From Emiliania huxleyi CCMP1516 (lineage: Eukaryota; Haptophyta; Isochrysidales; Noelaerhabdaceae): DNA of 64,000 bases. The notes under the pieces were generated by a model. That model was not told the origin of the DNA, did no database searches, and saw only the letters and a list, made by a program, of their open reading frames with translations. Each line of letters starts with the position of its first letter. Position 1 is the first letter of the stretch. The stretch lies in assembly GCF_000372725.1 (NCBI RefSeq), contig NW_005198244.1, positions 1,801,841 through 1,865,840 of the forward strand, in the 5' to 3' direction. Below, one piece after another: positions 18,865-30,352 of this stretch. The position numbers and the translations under genes are program-made.

Positions 18865-21800
18865 ATGAGCGCTGCAGCCGCTCTCGAGCTCGGCCCGAAG
18901 CTCCTTGCCATCGTCGGCGTCGTTGCGTGCTGTGTCACGGCCCTCTCGTGCTGCATTCTGCTTGCGGTCATGCGGAACGTACATTGTGCGGAGTGGCGCA
19001 GTGCGACCCGCAGACAGCGCCTCCTCATGGTGTCTTATTCAAATAGGACAAACGCCGTCCGCTGCCGCGCCGTGCAAAGGAGCAGGAGCAGGAGGGGCTC
19101 ACCAGGCCATCAGGCGGCATCGGGCTGTCGGGTAACGACGAGGCGCCGGCACTCGGCTGCTGCGGCTCCTTCCTCGCGGCGCTCAAGACGCCGCCGGCGT
19201 ACTCGTGGCGGCAGCAGGCGGACGAGTCGGCGGAAACGGTCAAGTACTTTCTCGGCTGCCAGACAGTCCTGTGGGTGAGGCTCCGCCACCCGCCGACACG
19301 GGCTGCGGCGCTTCTCACCCTCCTGGCCTCCACCGCCTCCTCCTGCTCCTCCTCAGATCATCAGCAGCATGTACAGCCCGCTCCTCATCATGCCTGTCCT
19401 GCTCGTGGCCCTTAGATGCGTGGGACACCAACAGCAGCCGCCACACACTCTCCCCTGCAGCGCTTGGAGTCTCGCACTTGAGGAATGTCGACCATGTCCT
19501 CCGTCCGCCGAGGCTTCAGCCGCCGCATTCGGAGACGCGTCCACTTCTCTTTCGTGTAGGTTCTTGCGGCCGAAGATCACGGCCTTGCTCGTCGCCTTCG
19601 GCAGCGACCATTCTCTCGGGCGAGTGATGACGTACCGCCGTGCCAACCGGCCTGACCCCCGGACTCGTGTGAGCGAACAGGCAGCATCGGCGGGAAGGGA
19701 GGGTGCTGGAACCGCTGCTGGCGCCGCTGCTGCCCTAGCGAGGGGTACCGCCGCGGCGGGCTGCTCTACAACCTCCCGGTGGCGCGGCGAGCTGCGCGGT
19801 GGGAGCTCTGCCTCTTTGGCGTGTGCACGCCCCCATGGCCACGCCCCACCCCTCCTCCCATCCCACGCCCCCCTCCTCCTCCCATCCCACGCCCACCCCT
19901 CCTCCCATCCCACGCCCCACCCCTCCTCCCATCCCACGCCCCCCTCCTCCGCCCATCCCACGCCCCCCTCCTCCGCCCATCCCACGCCCCCTCCTCCGCC
20001 CAGCCCGCCACCGCCCAGCCCGCTACCGCCTCCGCCCGACACACTTTTGCCTCACACTCCCCTTTGCCGACTGCCGCAGGGTACCACGTCTTTTGCCCCA
20101 CAGTCTTTTGGGGGGCCGCCATTTACGCCTACTCGCTGGCCGGCGTCGCTAGATGCGGGATCGGACCCCCCCCCCCCCCCTAACCCCCCCCCTCCAAAGC
20201 GGCACCTTCGCGGCCACGAGGCGTTGGCACGTCCCTCCTTCAGACACCTTCACGGTGCTGCCCTTGTCTTGTCGCTTCGCAGGTCAAGCTCTACCACGAC
20301 GACCTGGACGACGAGGAGGGCGACAACGCAGCAGCAGGAGCAGCAGCCGGCACTGACGGCGGGGACAGGACCATGGAGAATCTCTCCAAGGCGGGGGTGA
20401 TCTTCTCCGTGGTGCAGCCCCCCCCCCCCACACACACACCAAACCAACCACCCAAACCACCACCCAACCACCCCTCACCACCCACAAGATCCGCTGCCAC
20501 CGCGTTGCGTGCGAGCAGCTGGCCCCTCCGGCCTTCTCCCCCAGCCTAGAGGGTGCGACATGTTGAGCCTTCCGCCGCAGATCGGCCCCAACCTCCTCCT
20601 CCTCCTCTGCTGCTGCCCTCCCATCTACGTGATCGCCTCCGCCCGCCCGCTCGCTCGCCGGACAGTCTCGGTCAATCTCGGTCAATCTCGGAGAATAGGT
20701 GACCGCCGCCGCCGCGCGCTCGCTCTACCGCATCTGCTCGGTCGGCCCTCGCTGCTTCCGCATGTACATACGGCGCGAGGACGGCGAGCGCGGACGGCCC
20801 CATTGACCACTCTCTCACCTCTCCCCGAGATCTAGAGATGAGATCATCTAGATGCGATCATCACGAGATCGCCCCGAGTTGACCCCGAGCTCGCCGCGAG
20901 ATCACCCCGAGATCACCCCGAGATCAGGCGAGCTCGTCGACCTCGAGACTGCGCTGCGGGCGGCGCTCCCCGCGCCCCCGGCGGAGGACGATGAGGGCGG
21001 CTTGTTGCGCAAACTCTGCGGCGGGGGCGGGCGGGCGGGAGGGAGGGCGGGGGATGAGGGTGGCGGGGTGGTGGTGGCTGTCTCAGAGAAGGAGGAGGAG
21101 GAGGAGGAGGAGGAGGAGGAGGAGGAGGAGGAGGAGGAGGAGGCTGTGGTGGTGGCGGGGGGGCAGCCAGCCACAGAGGGGGAGGAGGGGGAGGGGGAGG
21201 GGACGAGGGGCGAGCCAGGGACGGGGGAGAAGCCTGTGGCGACAGGTCGGGTCGCGCTCCGCACGGGCGGAGGGAGAACGGCCGCTCCAGGAGCACCGGC
21301 TGCTGCTCCGGGTGCGGGCAGCCGATTCACGGGTCAGGAGCTGCTGATGGGCGAGCCTGTCCGAGCGGCGCTCGGTGTGCACCGCACCCTCTCCCTCTCC
21401 CCCCTCTCACTCCCTCGGTCTGTCGCCCCCCTCTCTCCCCCTCCTCCTCTCCGGCCCTCCGCGACGCCTCTCTGTCCCTCTACTGCAGCCCTCTGCAGTC
21501 AGGACTGTAGCTGGACTATAGTACTCTCCCCCGCAGGCGTGCACCGCTTCCTCGGGGTCAGCGACGAGGAGCTGTACGCCGGACTCTCGCGCGGCGTACA
21601 CGCCATCGTCGCCGAGTTCGAAGCGGCGGGCTCGTCCGACGATCTCGAGTGCCTCGAGTACATCTTGCGAGGCACTTCGGGCAGCAACGGGCGCCGCTGG
21701 GCGAACGGAGTCCTCGACGAGGGCCGCGAGCCGGGCCTCCCCTTCTCCCACTTCGTCGACAGGCCAGAGGCGCGCGAGGCCGACCTCTCCCCGGCGCACG

Positions 21801-22391
21801 TGCTGGCGCTGCGCCTCTACTCCACCGCAGCCTACCGCTCGATCAACAACCCGCTGCGCGACGAGGCGCGCGCGGGCCCGCACCCGCTCGCCGTGACCGT
21901 CGCCTTCATCAACGAAGGCCTCAAGCGGCTGCGCGCCGTCTCCGCGCGGGCCGACGATGCGTATCGCTCCATCGACTTGTGGCGCGGCATGCGCGACCTG
22001 CACGTCACGGGCGAGTTCATGGCCAGAGGCGGCACGGAGCAGGCGCCGATGTCGACGACGCGCTGCCTGGACGTTGCCGTGCGGTACTCGGTGCGCGACC
22101 CGCTGCTGCCTCACCCGCTGCCGCCTCTCACTCTCAGGAAGACATCTCCCGGCCGACCTCGGGCGATCGTGTGGGACGTAGGCGTCCGACCGGCCGCTGC
22201 TGCTCAAGCTCAAGACGACGAGCTTCATGGAGCGCGGCGCCGACCTTGCGTGGTGCTCCGCCTTCCCCGGCGAGGCGGAGGTATGCTTCCCGCCCCTCAC
22301 CTTTCTGGTGCCGACGTCGTTGCGCGAGACCATCTGCGTGCAGGGCCACACATTCACCGTGGTGGAGGTCGAGCCACATTTTGCGTCTTGA
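18865..22391 (+). CDS. Multi-pass membrane protein with C-terminal ADP-ribosyltransferase (R-S-E) domain
   Basis: A multi-exon gene; the 3' half is well resolved. Membrane-like segments include residues 12-38 of exon 1 (IVGVVACCVTALSCCILLAV), MYSPLLIMPVLLVAL near 19368, FWGAAIYAYSLAGV near 20110 and LLLLLCCCPPIYVIA near 20590. An acidic EEEE-rich linker follows. Later exons are about 20699-20789, 20928-21374, 21537-22090 and 22182-22391. The last two form an arginine-type ART domain: Arg in SIDLWRGM, Ser in PMSTTR, and the catalytic E-x-E as GEAEVCFPP. It would transfer ADP-ribose from NAD+ to a protein. The early exons have uncertain borders, so it remains possible that two genes are merged. 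Introns mix GT-AG and GC-AG. Confidence 0.65.
19845..20010 (+). repeat. Intronic minisatellite, unit about CCCCTCCTCCCATCCCACG
   Basis: About eight imperfect 19-20 bp units lie between two exons of the membrane-ART gene; the last units change to CCGCCCAGCCCGC. Pyrimidine-rich on the sense strand. Confidence 0.85.
20835..20927 (+). repeat. Intronic CGAGATCACC array
   Basis: Several CGAGATCACCC units fill the end of a GC-AG intron (20790-20927) of the membrane-ART gene. The core matches arrays in unrelated genes here. Confidence 0.8.
21087..21145 (+). repeat. GGA microsatellite in coding exon
   Basis: About 18 GAG/GGA triplets encode a run of glutamates in the linker between membrane and ART parts. 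Confidence 0.9.
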
Positions 22392-24036
22392 GGAGACAGT
22401 TCCGACGAGAGCGGGGCTGTATGAGAGCCGCGGAGCTCGAGAGAGTGGGCACTACTGCCGTGATCCATTATCCCTCCAACTCTGACACTCCGTGAACACA
22501 CGCATCAGAAAACTGGGTCATGGGCCTGCGATGTGACACGTTGGTCAGGTGACACGTTTATTATATTCTCAAACAAGTCAAAAACCAAGAAGTAGCTGTC
22601 GAGCCCCCCCCAGCAGACAAAAGATTATTAAAAGAAAGAAAAATCGCGGCCAAACGCAAACGCAGCTGCGGGCCGCGCCGCAGGCACTTGTACCGCGCGT
22701 GCAGCACCGCTCGCGAGCCCCCGCCGGGGTGGGTGTCAGAAGAGCCGTCCTTGCGCGAGGAGAGCTTGATAAACTCGAGGGGCCATAAAATACGCCGCAA
22801 GGAGGGCGGAGTTGCGCCGAGAAGAAGCTAGGAAGCCGCGAGAGCAAGGGATCGGCGGGCTGCGGCGCAGCAGAACGAGGCAGGGAGAGCGACGCGACAG
22901 AGGATGAAGCGACAGGAGGGAGAACATTCGAGAGTGGGACGACCGCGAGGTGGCATGAAGGTTGCAGCGAGAATCGGCGAGGGACTGCGAAGAGAGATAG
23001 GAAGAGGCAGACTCCCTAGGGTGGGCGACGGCTAGCACCACACTCCTCTCCTTAAAATCCCTGTGTGATGGCGGCGTGCCGTCCTCCCATCCCACACTGC
23101 ATTAGGTGCTCACCTCAACACCTTGGGTGCAGTCCCTCTGACCCTACCCCCGGTGCCGGTGTGGGCGCTGGCCGGCACACTTAGATAGAGGTAGTATGTG
23201 GGCGCCTCGCCGGACACACGCTCGCTCCCTCCCGACGGCCCCGCCCGACACGCTACTAAGTCATAGCACCTGCAGCATAATGGCGTGTTCTGGGGAACAC
23301 CGGCACGTTGGAGCAGCGACATGTCGACGTCACTGAGCGGGTCGGCGGAGGGTGGGTCGGCGGCCTGGCCGAGCCCGAGGATGGCGCAGCCGAAGCGGCA
23401 GCGTCGGAGCTCGATGGGGGTCCGGCGAGTTGGAGGACGGTGCAGCCGAGGGGGCGGAGACGTTGCCGTACTTCACCGTGAACTCGACGGCCGTGCCCGC
23501 GTACGACGCGTTCTGCTCCGCGCCGGTGAGGTGCGGGAAGAGTGCTTGCCCGGGAGCCGGTCTTGACGCTAGCTTGACGGCCCTCGAGACTGTCACAGCG
23601 GGCCCGGGTACTGCTCTTGATCACGTCCATGCCCGGGGTCTGGAGCGTCGTGTTCTGCGTGGAGGTGGGCTTCTTGGCTCTGGCGGCACGAGGCCGAGGC
23701 TGTTCGTTTCGCGCGACGGGCGGTGCACCCTTAATCGCGCCCACCGCCGGTGTGAACGTCTCGAGAGTACCCCAGGTACCGGTGTGGACATGTGGAGGGT
23801 ACCTCGTATAAGGTGCGCTAAGGTGTATAGCACTCACTCACACACCTAGGTAGAGGGTGTGGGCGCTGCGCGCCTACCTCTGTGTCGGTACAAGGTGTAC
23901 ACCTGTGCACCTACCTAATGTAATGTGGCTCCCCATCCCTCCCTTGGGTTGTCTGTTTTCTTCTTTCTTTCCTAATAGATCTACCTGTTGCGGGGCACTC
24001 TGGGCTAACCTCGGAATGTAAGCACACTATCTTACA
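22392..24036. other. Intergenic, repeats
   Basis: Includes a long family A repeat copy (22815-23100) and a partial one (23925-23972). A reverse frame at 23256-23837 and overlapping frames have no recognised domain; a short coding exon cannot be excluded near 23450-23600. Otherwise nothing is seen. Confidence 0.5.
22815..23100 (+). repeat. Dispersed repeat family A, long copy
   Basis: Matches 52140-52400 along its length: GAGAGTGGGA..., GAGGTGGCATGAAGGT, GAGAATCGGCGAG, GCGAAGAGAGATAGGAA, GGGTGGGCGACGGCTAGC and CTCCTTAAAATCCCTGTGTG. It shows that the family unit extends about 280 bp. Confidence 0.75.
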
Positions 24037-24337
24037 CAGCCATCTTATCTAAGGATGGCTGAGCTAGCCAGTGCAGCCATAGCCTCCCCAGGCCGATGGC
24101 TGCAATACATACACACAGCTGACACACAGGGCAGCCATCCTGAGTAGGGATGGCTGGAAGCTCGCTGCTGCAGCCATCCATACCGCACGCCCCGGGGCGG
24201 GCCCTCATGGCTGAGCTGGCTATATCGCAGCCATTTTGGGTAAGATGGCTGGGCCACAGCCATCCATTGCAGCCATCTACTATGTGGCTGGAGCACAGCG
24301 ATTGCAGCCAGCCCAGCAGTCTTCCGGAGCATGGCTG
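24037..24337. repeat. Array of seven CAGCCAT/ATGGCTG stem-loops
   Basis: Seven consecutive inverted repeats with CAGCCA(T) left arms and (A)TGGCTG right arms: 24037-24061, 24074-24102, 24132-24156, 24171-24213, 24228-24251, 24270-24290 and 24305-24337. Loops are 7-29 bases and differ in sequence, so only the arms are shared. An extra unpaired CAGCCAT lies at 24257 and another at 24352. No open frame of interest crosses it. Confidence 0.85.
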
Positions 24338-24603
24338 GTGATAATCGACAGCAGCCATCCCGCCGCCCCCGCCACGCGCACAGAAGGCTCCGCACTCGTC
24401 GCCCCAGCCCTCGCTACAGGCTTGTATTTAGCCGGGCCCGAACCCACGGGAACCCGAACCCATTTTCGGTTGTGCGCGAGTAGAGACCACCTGCTATTCA
24501 CAGCACAAGCCCTCGCCGGGGGCTCGAGCATGCGCAGCGAAAAGCATCCGAAAAGCATGCTTTTTCCGACGGACCCCCGGTGTGAAAAAGTGAGGCGTGG
24601 TCT

Positions 24604-24735
24604 CTACTCGCCAGGGTTCCAACTTTTTGCGGGGTATGGTACCCTCGCGGCCCAAAGGGTGGGGGGGTATGGTCCTGACCGCCCATCCCCGGTCTCCGGG
24701 AGGCTGGGTCTGTCAGCAGGCGGGGGGGGTATGGT
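24604..24735 (+). mobile_element. Partial MITE (GGGTTCCAACTTTTT family)
   Basis: Starts with AGGGTTCCAACTTTTTGCGG and contains GGCCCAAAGGGTGGGGGGGTA and GTCTGTCAGCAGGCGGGG, as in the full copy at 30353-30534. Its right terminal repeat is absent, and it abuts the methyltransferase reading frame. Confidence 0.75.
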
Positions 24736-25513
24736 CCGCGACTGGGACAGCGGCCGCCTGCTGCGGCTCGTGCTGACAGACAGCGCCGCCATCAGAGCTG
24801 TCTGGCCTCCGCTCGTGGCGTACCCTCCTGACGAGGTGCGCGAGCCTCGATCTGGGCAGGGTCGGGTCACTTTACCACACGACCCAGCTCGGTTTGACCG
24901 ACAGCGTCAGGAGCTCCTGCGTCGTTGCTCAACTCAAGGTGCTCGAGCTGGGCGCCGGCACTGGCGCGATGGCTATCGCGCTCGCGGCACAGTGGCGCTC
25001 CGCCCGCTACCTCGCGACTGATCTTCCGTGCCGAGTCTCCGCGATGGCGAGCGCACAGTTCCAGATCATTCGTCCTTCGCTCCCCCACTCCTCCCCCACT
25101 CGCGTCTCCCACGTCCGCAGGCAGCCGCCTTCGCCGAGAGCGGCTGTCCAATGCTGCGCGCAACGCCGCTCATCTGGGGCGGCGCGCCGCCTCCGCAGAG
25201 TGACGGCGGTGGCGGTGGCGCGTCGCTCGTCCTGTTGGCCGATCTCCTCTATTTTCGCGGCAGTTCGCTGTTTGAGCCGGACACACTCGAGCCGCTCGCG
25301 GAGACCGTCCGCCTCGCACTCGCCGCGCGCTGCTCCTTCGCCCTCTGCTGCTTCCGCGTGCGCGACCGGCGGAGGGAGGCGCACTTCCGCGCGCTGTGCG
25401 AGGCGCGAGGTCTGGCCGTCTCCGAGCCGCTGAGCGAGGTGGCCTGCTTCGCCCTGCCTCGCCCGCGCTGCCAGCATTGCGCCTCTTTCACACGTGAGAT
25501 GGTACCGGGGTAA
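24731..25513 (+). CDS. METTL21/FAM86-type protein lysine methyltransferase
   Basis: The class I methyltransferase core is clear: VLELGAGTGAMAIALAAQW (SAM motif I) at about 24945-25000, YLATDLP (acidic end of strand 2), then after an intron ending near 25121 the exon AFAESGCPMLRATPLIWGG and VLLADLLYF, the family D-x-x-Y-like segment. A C-terminal Cys-containing tail ends at 25513. These enzymes trimethylate lysines of chaperones or translation factors. The 5' part is uncertain: an ATG at 24731 lies at the end of a MITE fragment, and a second intron is likely before 24930. The gene could start elsewhere or be 5'-damaged by the MITE. Confidence 0.65.
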
Positions 25514-26334
25514 GCAGGCATGCGTCGCCGTGCTGAGTAGGCGCGCCTCGCCACCATGCTCCCGCCCGGCAGCGCGACGGATGTGGAGGCGACGGGGCCT
25601 CTCCGCCTGTGGCGCATTCGAGGGCAGGCAGGACCGGGCACCGGCACGGACGACAACTCACCGAGAGTGGAGGAATGAGTGTCATTTTCTCATAAAAATA
25701 CAAATAGCAAAAAATGGCTAAAACCAAATATGGCGGAAGCCAAGGCCCAAGCTTCAAGGGCAAGGGTGCTTCCTTGAACTCGATATTGAATCGGCGACAA
25801 GTTCGAGACCGGACTCGTCACTCGCCACTCGCCACTCGGAGCTCTGGGGTGACGGCTGTGTACGTGCCGCACGTCAACCCACAGGGCGAGGCTCACCGGC
25901 CGCTACGAAAGAGACGAATTGCGCCGGAGCGTCGATGTGGCCGTAAAGCAAATTTTTTTCTCTGCTAGGACTCCGGGACGCACGCCGGCGAAGCACCATC
26001 AAGCTGCTGTACGGCCCTGGAATCGCCTCCCCTGGCTTAGCTAGACTGAGAGATATTGTGCACATGGTCAGTCTCTTACAATGTATACACTGACACTGAA
26101 CCAGAGCTCGTCCCGGTCCGCCACGGCCATCCTCGGCCTCCGGAGGCCCCCCGGCCGCGGCGCGGTGCGGCGGCGTCACAAATCCGACCACAGAGCACCG
26201 GGACGCGGTCGGGCGATCTGAGGCCCAATTAGGCGTATGCCTATCACCTGGCCCTGCTGTTCACACTTGCCCAACCATTCATACTGTCGGAGTGGACGCA
26301 CTTGCGACCTGCGCGCGCGAGCGGCCAGCGAGAG
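25514..26334. other. Intergenic, contains a 270-bp repeat
   Basis: Apart from the dispersed repeat at 25968-26236, no gene or RNA is recognised. A CACTCGCCACTCGCC short duplication is present near 25818. Confidence 0.5.
25968..26236 (+). repeat. 270-bp dispersed repeat, copy 1 (inverted partner 36036-36319)
   Basis: Shares in inverted order GGGACGCACGCCGGCGAAGC, CACCATCAA, the ACAATGTATACACTGACACTGA-like segment, GGACGAGCTC/GAGCTCGTCC, the CCTCGGCCTCCGGAGG block and GCACCGGGACGCGGTCGGGC with the copy at 36 kb. Non-coding; family unknown. Confidence 0.75.
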
Positions 26335-29078
26335 ATGGCACCAGTCTGGGACGTCAAACGCCAAGAGCTCACGACAACGGACGGCAGCTCCGTCTCCCTT
26401 CCGCAGGACGGTTCGATTGGGCGCAGCCACATCTCCGCCGCCGACTCGCGAATGTCTCGTGCGCAATGCCGTATCTCGGCGGTGGACACGGCCGCGGATG
26501 GATGGGTACTCACGTGCGTCGGCAAGGGCCGGTCCTTTATCGCAAAGCCAGGTGACACGTTGCCGGAGCGGCTTGAGCTCGGCAAGCCGGTGCCTCTCCA
26601 GGATGGAGCGACTGTGTGGCTCTCGGCAGATCCGGCGGGAGAGCCGCAACACCCAGTGCTCGTGCGGATCACGGGGACCGCCGCCCCAGCCGGAGAGGCC
26701 ACTCCCGCCGCGCCCGCCGCCGCGCCCGCCGCCACCTCCGCCTCCACTGCCTCCTCCGCCTCCACCGCTTCTGCTGCTGCCGCCGCCGCCGCCTCCGCCT
26801 CCGCAAGCCGCGCGGAGACCAGGCCCCCCGCCGCGACCATCACGACGGTAGTACTCGACAGTGACGACGAGACTGCAGGAGGCGAGGCGGCGGCGCCAGT
26901 GTCGTCGGCTCGCGTGCGGCCAGACGTGGTCATCAGCAGCGACGACGAGGAGGGCGCGCCCTCTGGAGGAGGAGCGGGCGGCGGAGACGTCGCGGTGGTC
27001 ATTGACTTGCTGGTTGCGGACGACGACGAGGATGATGGGAGCGGGCGAGGAGGAGGCGACGGCGGAGGCGCGGCTGGAAGCTCCGGCGGCGTGCCCTCCT
27101 CCTCAAAGGCCGTGGTGACGATCGACTTGAGCGGCGACGACGCCTCTGTCGCGCGCCTGCTCGGCGCGCGGATCGCACAGCCCTCGGCCGACCTCACCTT
27201 CTCCGCCCTCACTGAACGGCAGGTGCCTCGCTGACCACCACACACACACACACACAACACATCTCCCCTCCTCCCTCTCGCTCTCGCTCTTGCACTCCCC
27301 CTTCCCCCCCTCCCCCCCTTCCAGGCATCACCCCCCCCCCCCCCCGCTCCCCTTTCTCCCACCCCCGACTCCGCGCGCGGCAGCGGCTGCGTCGCGAACG
27401 GCGGCTGGCGCGCAACCGCCAGGGCGCGGCGGCGGAGCAGGCGGCGGCAGAGCAGGTGGACTACCGTAGAACGACCCCCGCTGCAATCCCGTCACGCCCC
27501 TGCAACCCTGGCACGCCCAGACGGTAATCTCTGTTCCCCTCGCGCCGCATAGGTGGACCTCACCGCCGACGACCTGGACCTGCTCGCCGAGCAGCGCAAG
27601 TCAATCGAGGAGCTCGTCAACCGGAGCGAGCACGGCCGGCAGAGCGTGCAGGCTGCGGTCGCGATGCAGCCCTCTGCCGAAATGTTGCAGGCGCAGCAGG
27701 CGTACACCATCGCGTCGCAGCAGGTCGAGCGGGCAGGACCACGTAGCCCCACCTCCGCCCGAGGCCGCCGTCTTTGCACGTCGTGTTCGTGCGGCACGGC
27801 CCCTATTGAGCACGCTCCTCAGCACGGCCTGTCCCCCCCCTCACTCGCCACGCAGGTCCAACAGGCCCTCGTGGCGGTCACTGGCGGCGGCGGCGGCTAC
27901 GGCGGCGGCTACGGCGGCGGCTACGGCGGCGGCTACGGCGGCGGCGGTGCAGCCCCAGCGTACTACGGCGGCTCCGTCGTTGGCGCTGCAGCCTCCGCCC
28001 TGGCGTACGCCGGCCTCCCCGTGCCGGCGGGCTGGCAGCAGGCGCGAGGGCAGCCGCCACCGCGAGCCGAGTCGGCGCAGGAGGCGCTGCAGGCGGCGCA
28101 GGCGTCGCAGGCCAAGGCGCTGCAGAGCCTGCAGTCGGCACAAGCCGCGCAGGCTCTCGCCACGCAGCGCAGCCGCTCCGAGGGCCTCGCTGTGTGGCAC
28201 AACCCCCGCTCGCTGCCGGGCCGGCCGCTGTACGAGCGTTTCGTCGCGGCGTGGTCGGCGGTGCCGGACAAGTCGATGCGGCTCGCTTTCCACGGCTCTG
28301 CCGAGGCGAACATGGCCGCCATCTGCCGCGAGGGCCTCGACCCGCGCCGGCGCGCCGGGCAGGCGCGCCCCTCGGCTGGAGCCGGAGGCGGCCGGAGGAC
28401 CCCACCGCTCGCGACGCCCCTCTGCTGGCTCTCTGACAGGCGATGGGCCCCGGAGAGTACTTTGGCCACTCCATGGCGGTGTCGCACGGCTACTGCAAGG
28501 GCGGGCGGCACATGCTCGTCTTCGCCGTCCTGCTCGACCGGAGCGGGCTCACCGCGGACCAGCCGGGTGCGCACGGGCAAGGAGCGCGGCCTCGTCTTTC
28601 TCCCTGATGCCCTTGCCCCATTGCCCTGCCCCACCCTCGCCTTCGCCCTCGCCTCCAGGAGTGTCAGTCATCAACAAGCCGGAGCACCAGCTGCCGCTCG
28701 CCGTCGTCACCCTCTCCGGCGCCCCCTTCGCGCCCCCCGCCGGTCAGCTAGAATTCCCGCCAACCGCGACAGGAGGCGCCTGCCCCCATCGCACACATTA
28801 TCTGAGTAGGCTGGCTGGCCGAAGCCGACCCTGAGCGCCTCCTGAGCTCCGAGGACGTGCCGCCGGCAGGGCGCGCCGCCCTCGCTGCACGGGCCGCGTA
28901 CCGCGCCGCGGCCGCCGCATTGCCGCGCGGGCGCGGGCGCGGGCGCAGCGGCGCCCGATCCGCTCGAGCCCCACCGGCGATGCCAGGCGCGGCCGAGGTG
29001 GCGCGCCGCTACGCCACCGCCGTGGCGGAGGAGAAGGGGGCGCCGTCCCGCGGCGGGAAGCGACGGCGCCGCGGCTGA
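26335..29078 (+). CDS. FHA domain - SUMO-interaction motif array - PARP catalytic domain protein
   Basis: Seven exons (26335-27222, 27384-27455, 27553-27723, 27856-28362, 28440-28566, 28659-28718, 28810-29078) give about 697 aa. An N-terminal FHA domain (about 25-115) has GSIGRSHIS and RMSRAQCRI, the phosphothreonine-binding loops. Then come five hydrophobic-acidic motifs: VVLDSDDE, VVISSDDEEG, VVIDLL-ADDDE, VTIDLSGDD and VDLTADDLD, each typical of SUMO-interaction motifs. A YGGG repeat precedes the PARP fold: FHGSAEAN (catalytic His), GPGEYFG (Tyr) and QLPLAVVTL. The tail is basic (GGKRRRR), a likely nuclear signal. It probably acts in DNA damage signalling. The usual third catalytic Glu is not obvious, so mono- rather than poly-ADP-ribosylation is plausible. 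Introns 4 and 6 are GC-AG. Confidence 0.85.
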
Positions 29079-29718
29079 GAGCGCGCTGAGAGCGGGAAGC
29101 GAGCGGGAAGCGCCGCCAAGGCCAGGGCAGCGGCCGCCGCCGCGCCGCACAGCACTCGTTTGGACACTGTACATGCCCGGTCCCGCGGTGATTCGCGGAT
29201 GCTTCGAGAGGCGAAGACGGGAGAGGGTCGGATGCGGTGGCCGGTGCCGGTCACGTGTTTGTTGGCATGTGTGCATCTATATCTGACAGGGGGGGAGGTG
29301 GAGTTACTCCGAGTACATGTACTAGTATGGCTTATATGCATTCGTGGATACTGCGGTCGTTATCCACACGTTCGGGGCTAATAGCAAATATCTCTGAGGA
29401 CCTGAGAGTCAGCAGGTTCTCGCTTCTATCTCTCTCACAGTCACACTCCCGTCTCCCCACACGTGAGCCATGACGCATGAGCATGACCATGACGTCCGAG
29501 AGGGAGAGACCGGAGATCGTCCTATAACACAAGACGTGCACGCACAAATATAAACCGCAACACGTCCTTGAAGCATGGCACTGATACCGCCGGGCGATCA
29601 TCGCCTTCGAGCGGCAGCACAGCGAGACGCGCAAGAGGCGACGCAACATCGTGGCTAATATTACTGTTTGGTGTCTCTCGCGCGCTGCGAGCGACAGAGC
29701 CCTGGGCTCACCCGGGCG
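29079..29718. other. Intergenic between convergent genes
   Basis: No gene recognised. The first part holds GAGAGCGGGAAGCGAGCGGGAAGC direct duplications just after the PARP stop codon. Confidence 0.5.
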
Positions 29719-30292
29719 TCACGTGGACGAGATGGGATCAGCCTCCTCCTCCTCTGGACGGTAGTCGATGAAGCGGCGCCGGAAGTCGCCGGTCGGCACG
29801 CGGCACGACTCGGTCTTCCCAAACACCAGGTATCTGTACCTCGCCACGAACTTGTAGCACGCATCCCGCACCGGCGACGGCACGAGCGCAAACGCAGCGA
29901 GCCCACGCCAGGGCCAGTCCAGCACAGCCATGGTCCGCAGCGCGGCGTCGCTGTACACATAGTGTCGATCTCCCTGGATGAGCACGAGGGTCGAGAGGTC
30001 GGTCGGCGCGCCGGCGCGCTTGAGCAGCTCCATGTGCTTTTGCTGCGCCCCAAACTTAACGAGTCTGTCAGAGTCGTGGTCCGCTACAAAGTTGACGAAG
30101 CCGTCGCAGAGGTTGCAGACCCCGTCAAACCTGCATGCGCGCGCAGTGTGAAAGACTTCAAAGATATCACATGTGCGAGATGTTAGGCAGCGCTCACATG
30201 AGCCAGCTCTCGACGCCCTCCGGAGGCCGCATGTTCTTGGGCATCGTGCCTGCAAGGATGGCGACGGCAAGAACGGCACATGACTTGATCAT
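29719..30292 (-). CDS. DCC-family thiol-disulfide oxidoreductase (DUF393)
   Basis: Two exons, 30292-30198 and 30130-29719, joined by a 67-nt GT-AG intron, give about 168 aa. Exon 1 encodes a hydrophobic leader (MIKSCAVLAVAILAG), probably a signal or transit peptide. The mature part begins FDGVCNLCDGFVNF, the DCC signature with its CxxC pair, followed by FGAQQ, a DAALRTM helix, and the family C-terminal YLVFGKTESCRVPT. DCC proteins are thought to act as small thioredoxin-like oxidoreductases. The splice completes the Met before FDG exactly, which supports the model. Confidence 0.85.
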
Positions 30293-30352
30293 CGCAGGCG
30301 CGTCAAAGCAGCAAAAGCGCGCAAGAGTCTGATCTTGTGCCTCGCACGAAAT

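Noticed and set aside
24037-24337. CRISPR-like array
   Set aside because: Units are short palindromes with irregular spacing and only 7-bp shared arms, in a eukaryotic context; not CRISPR repeats.
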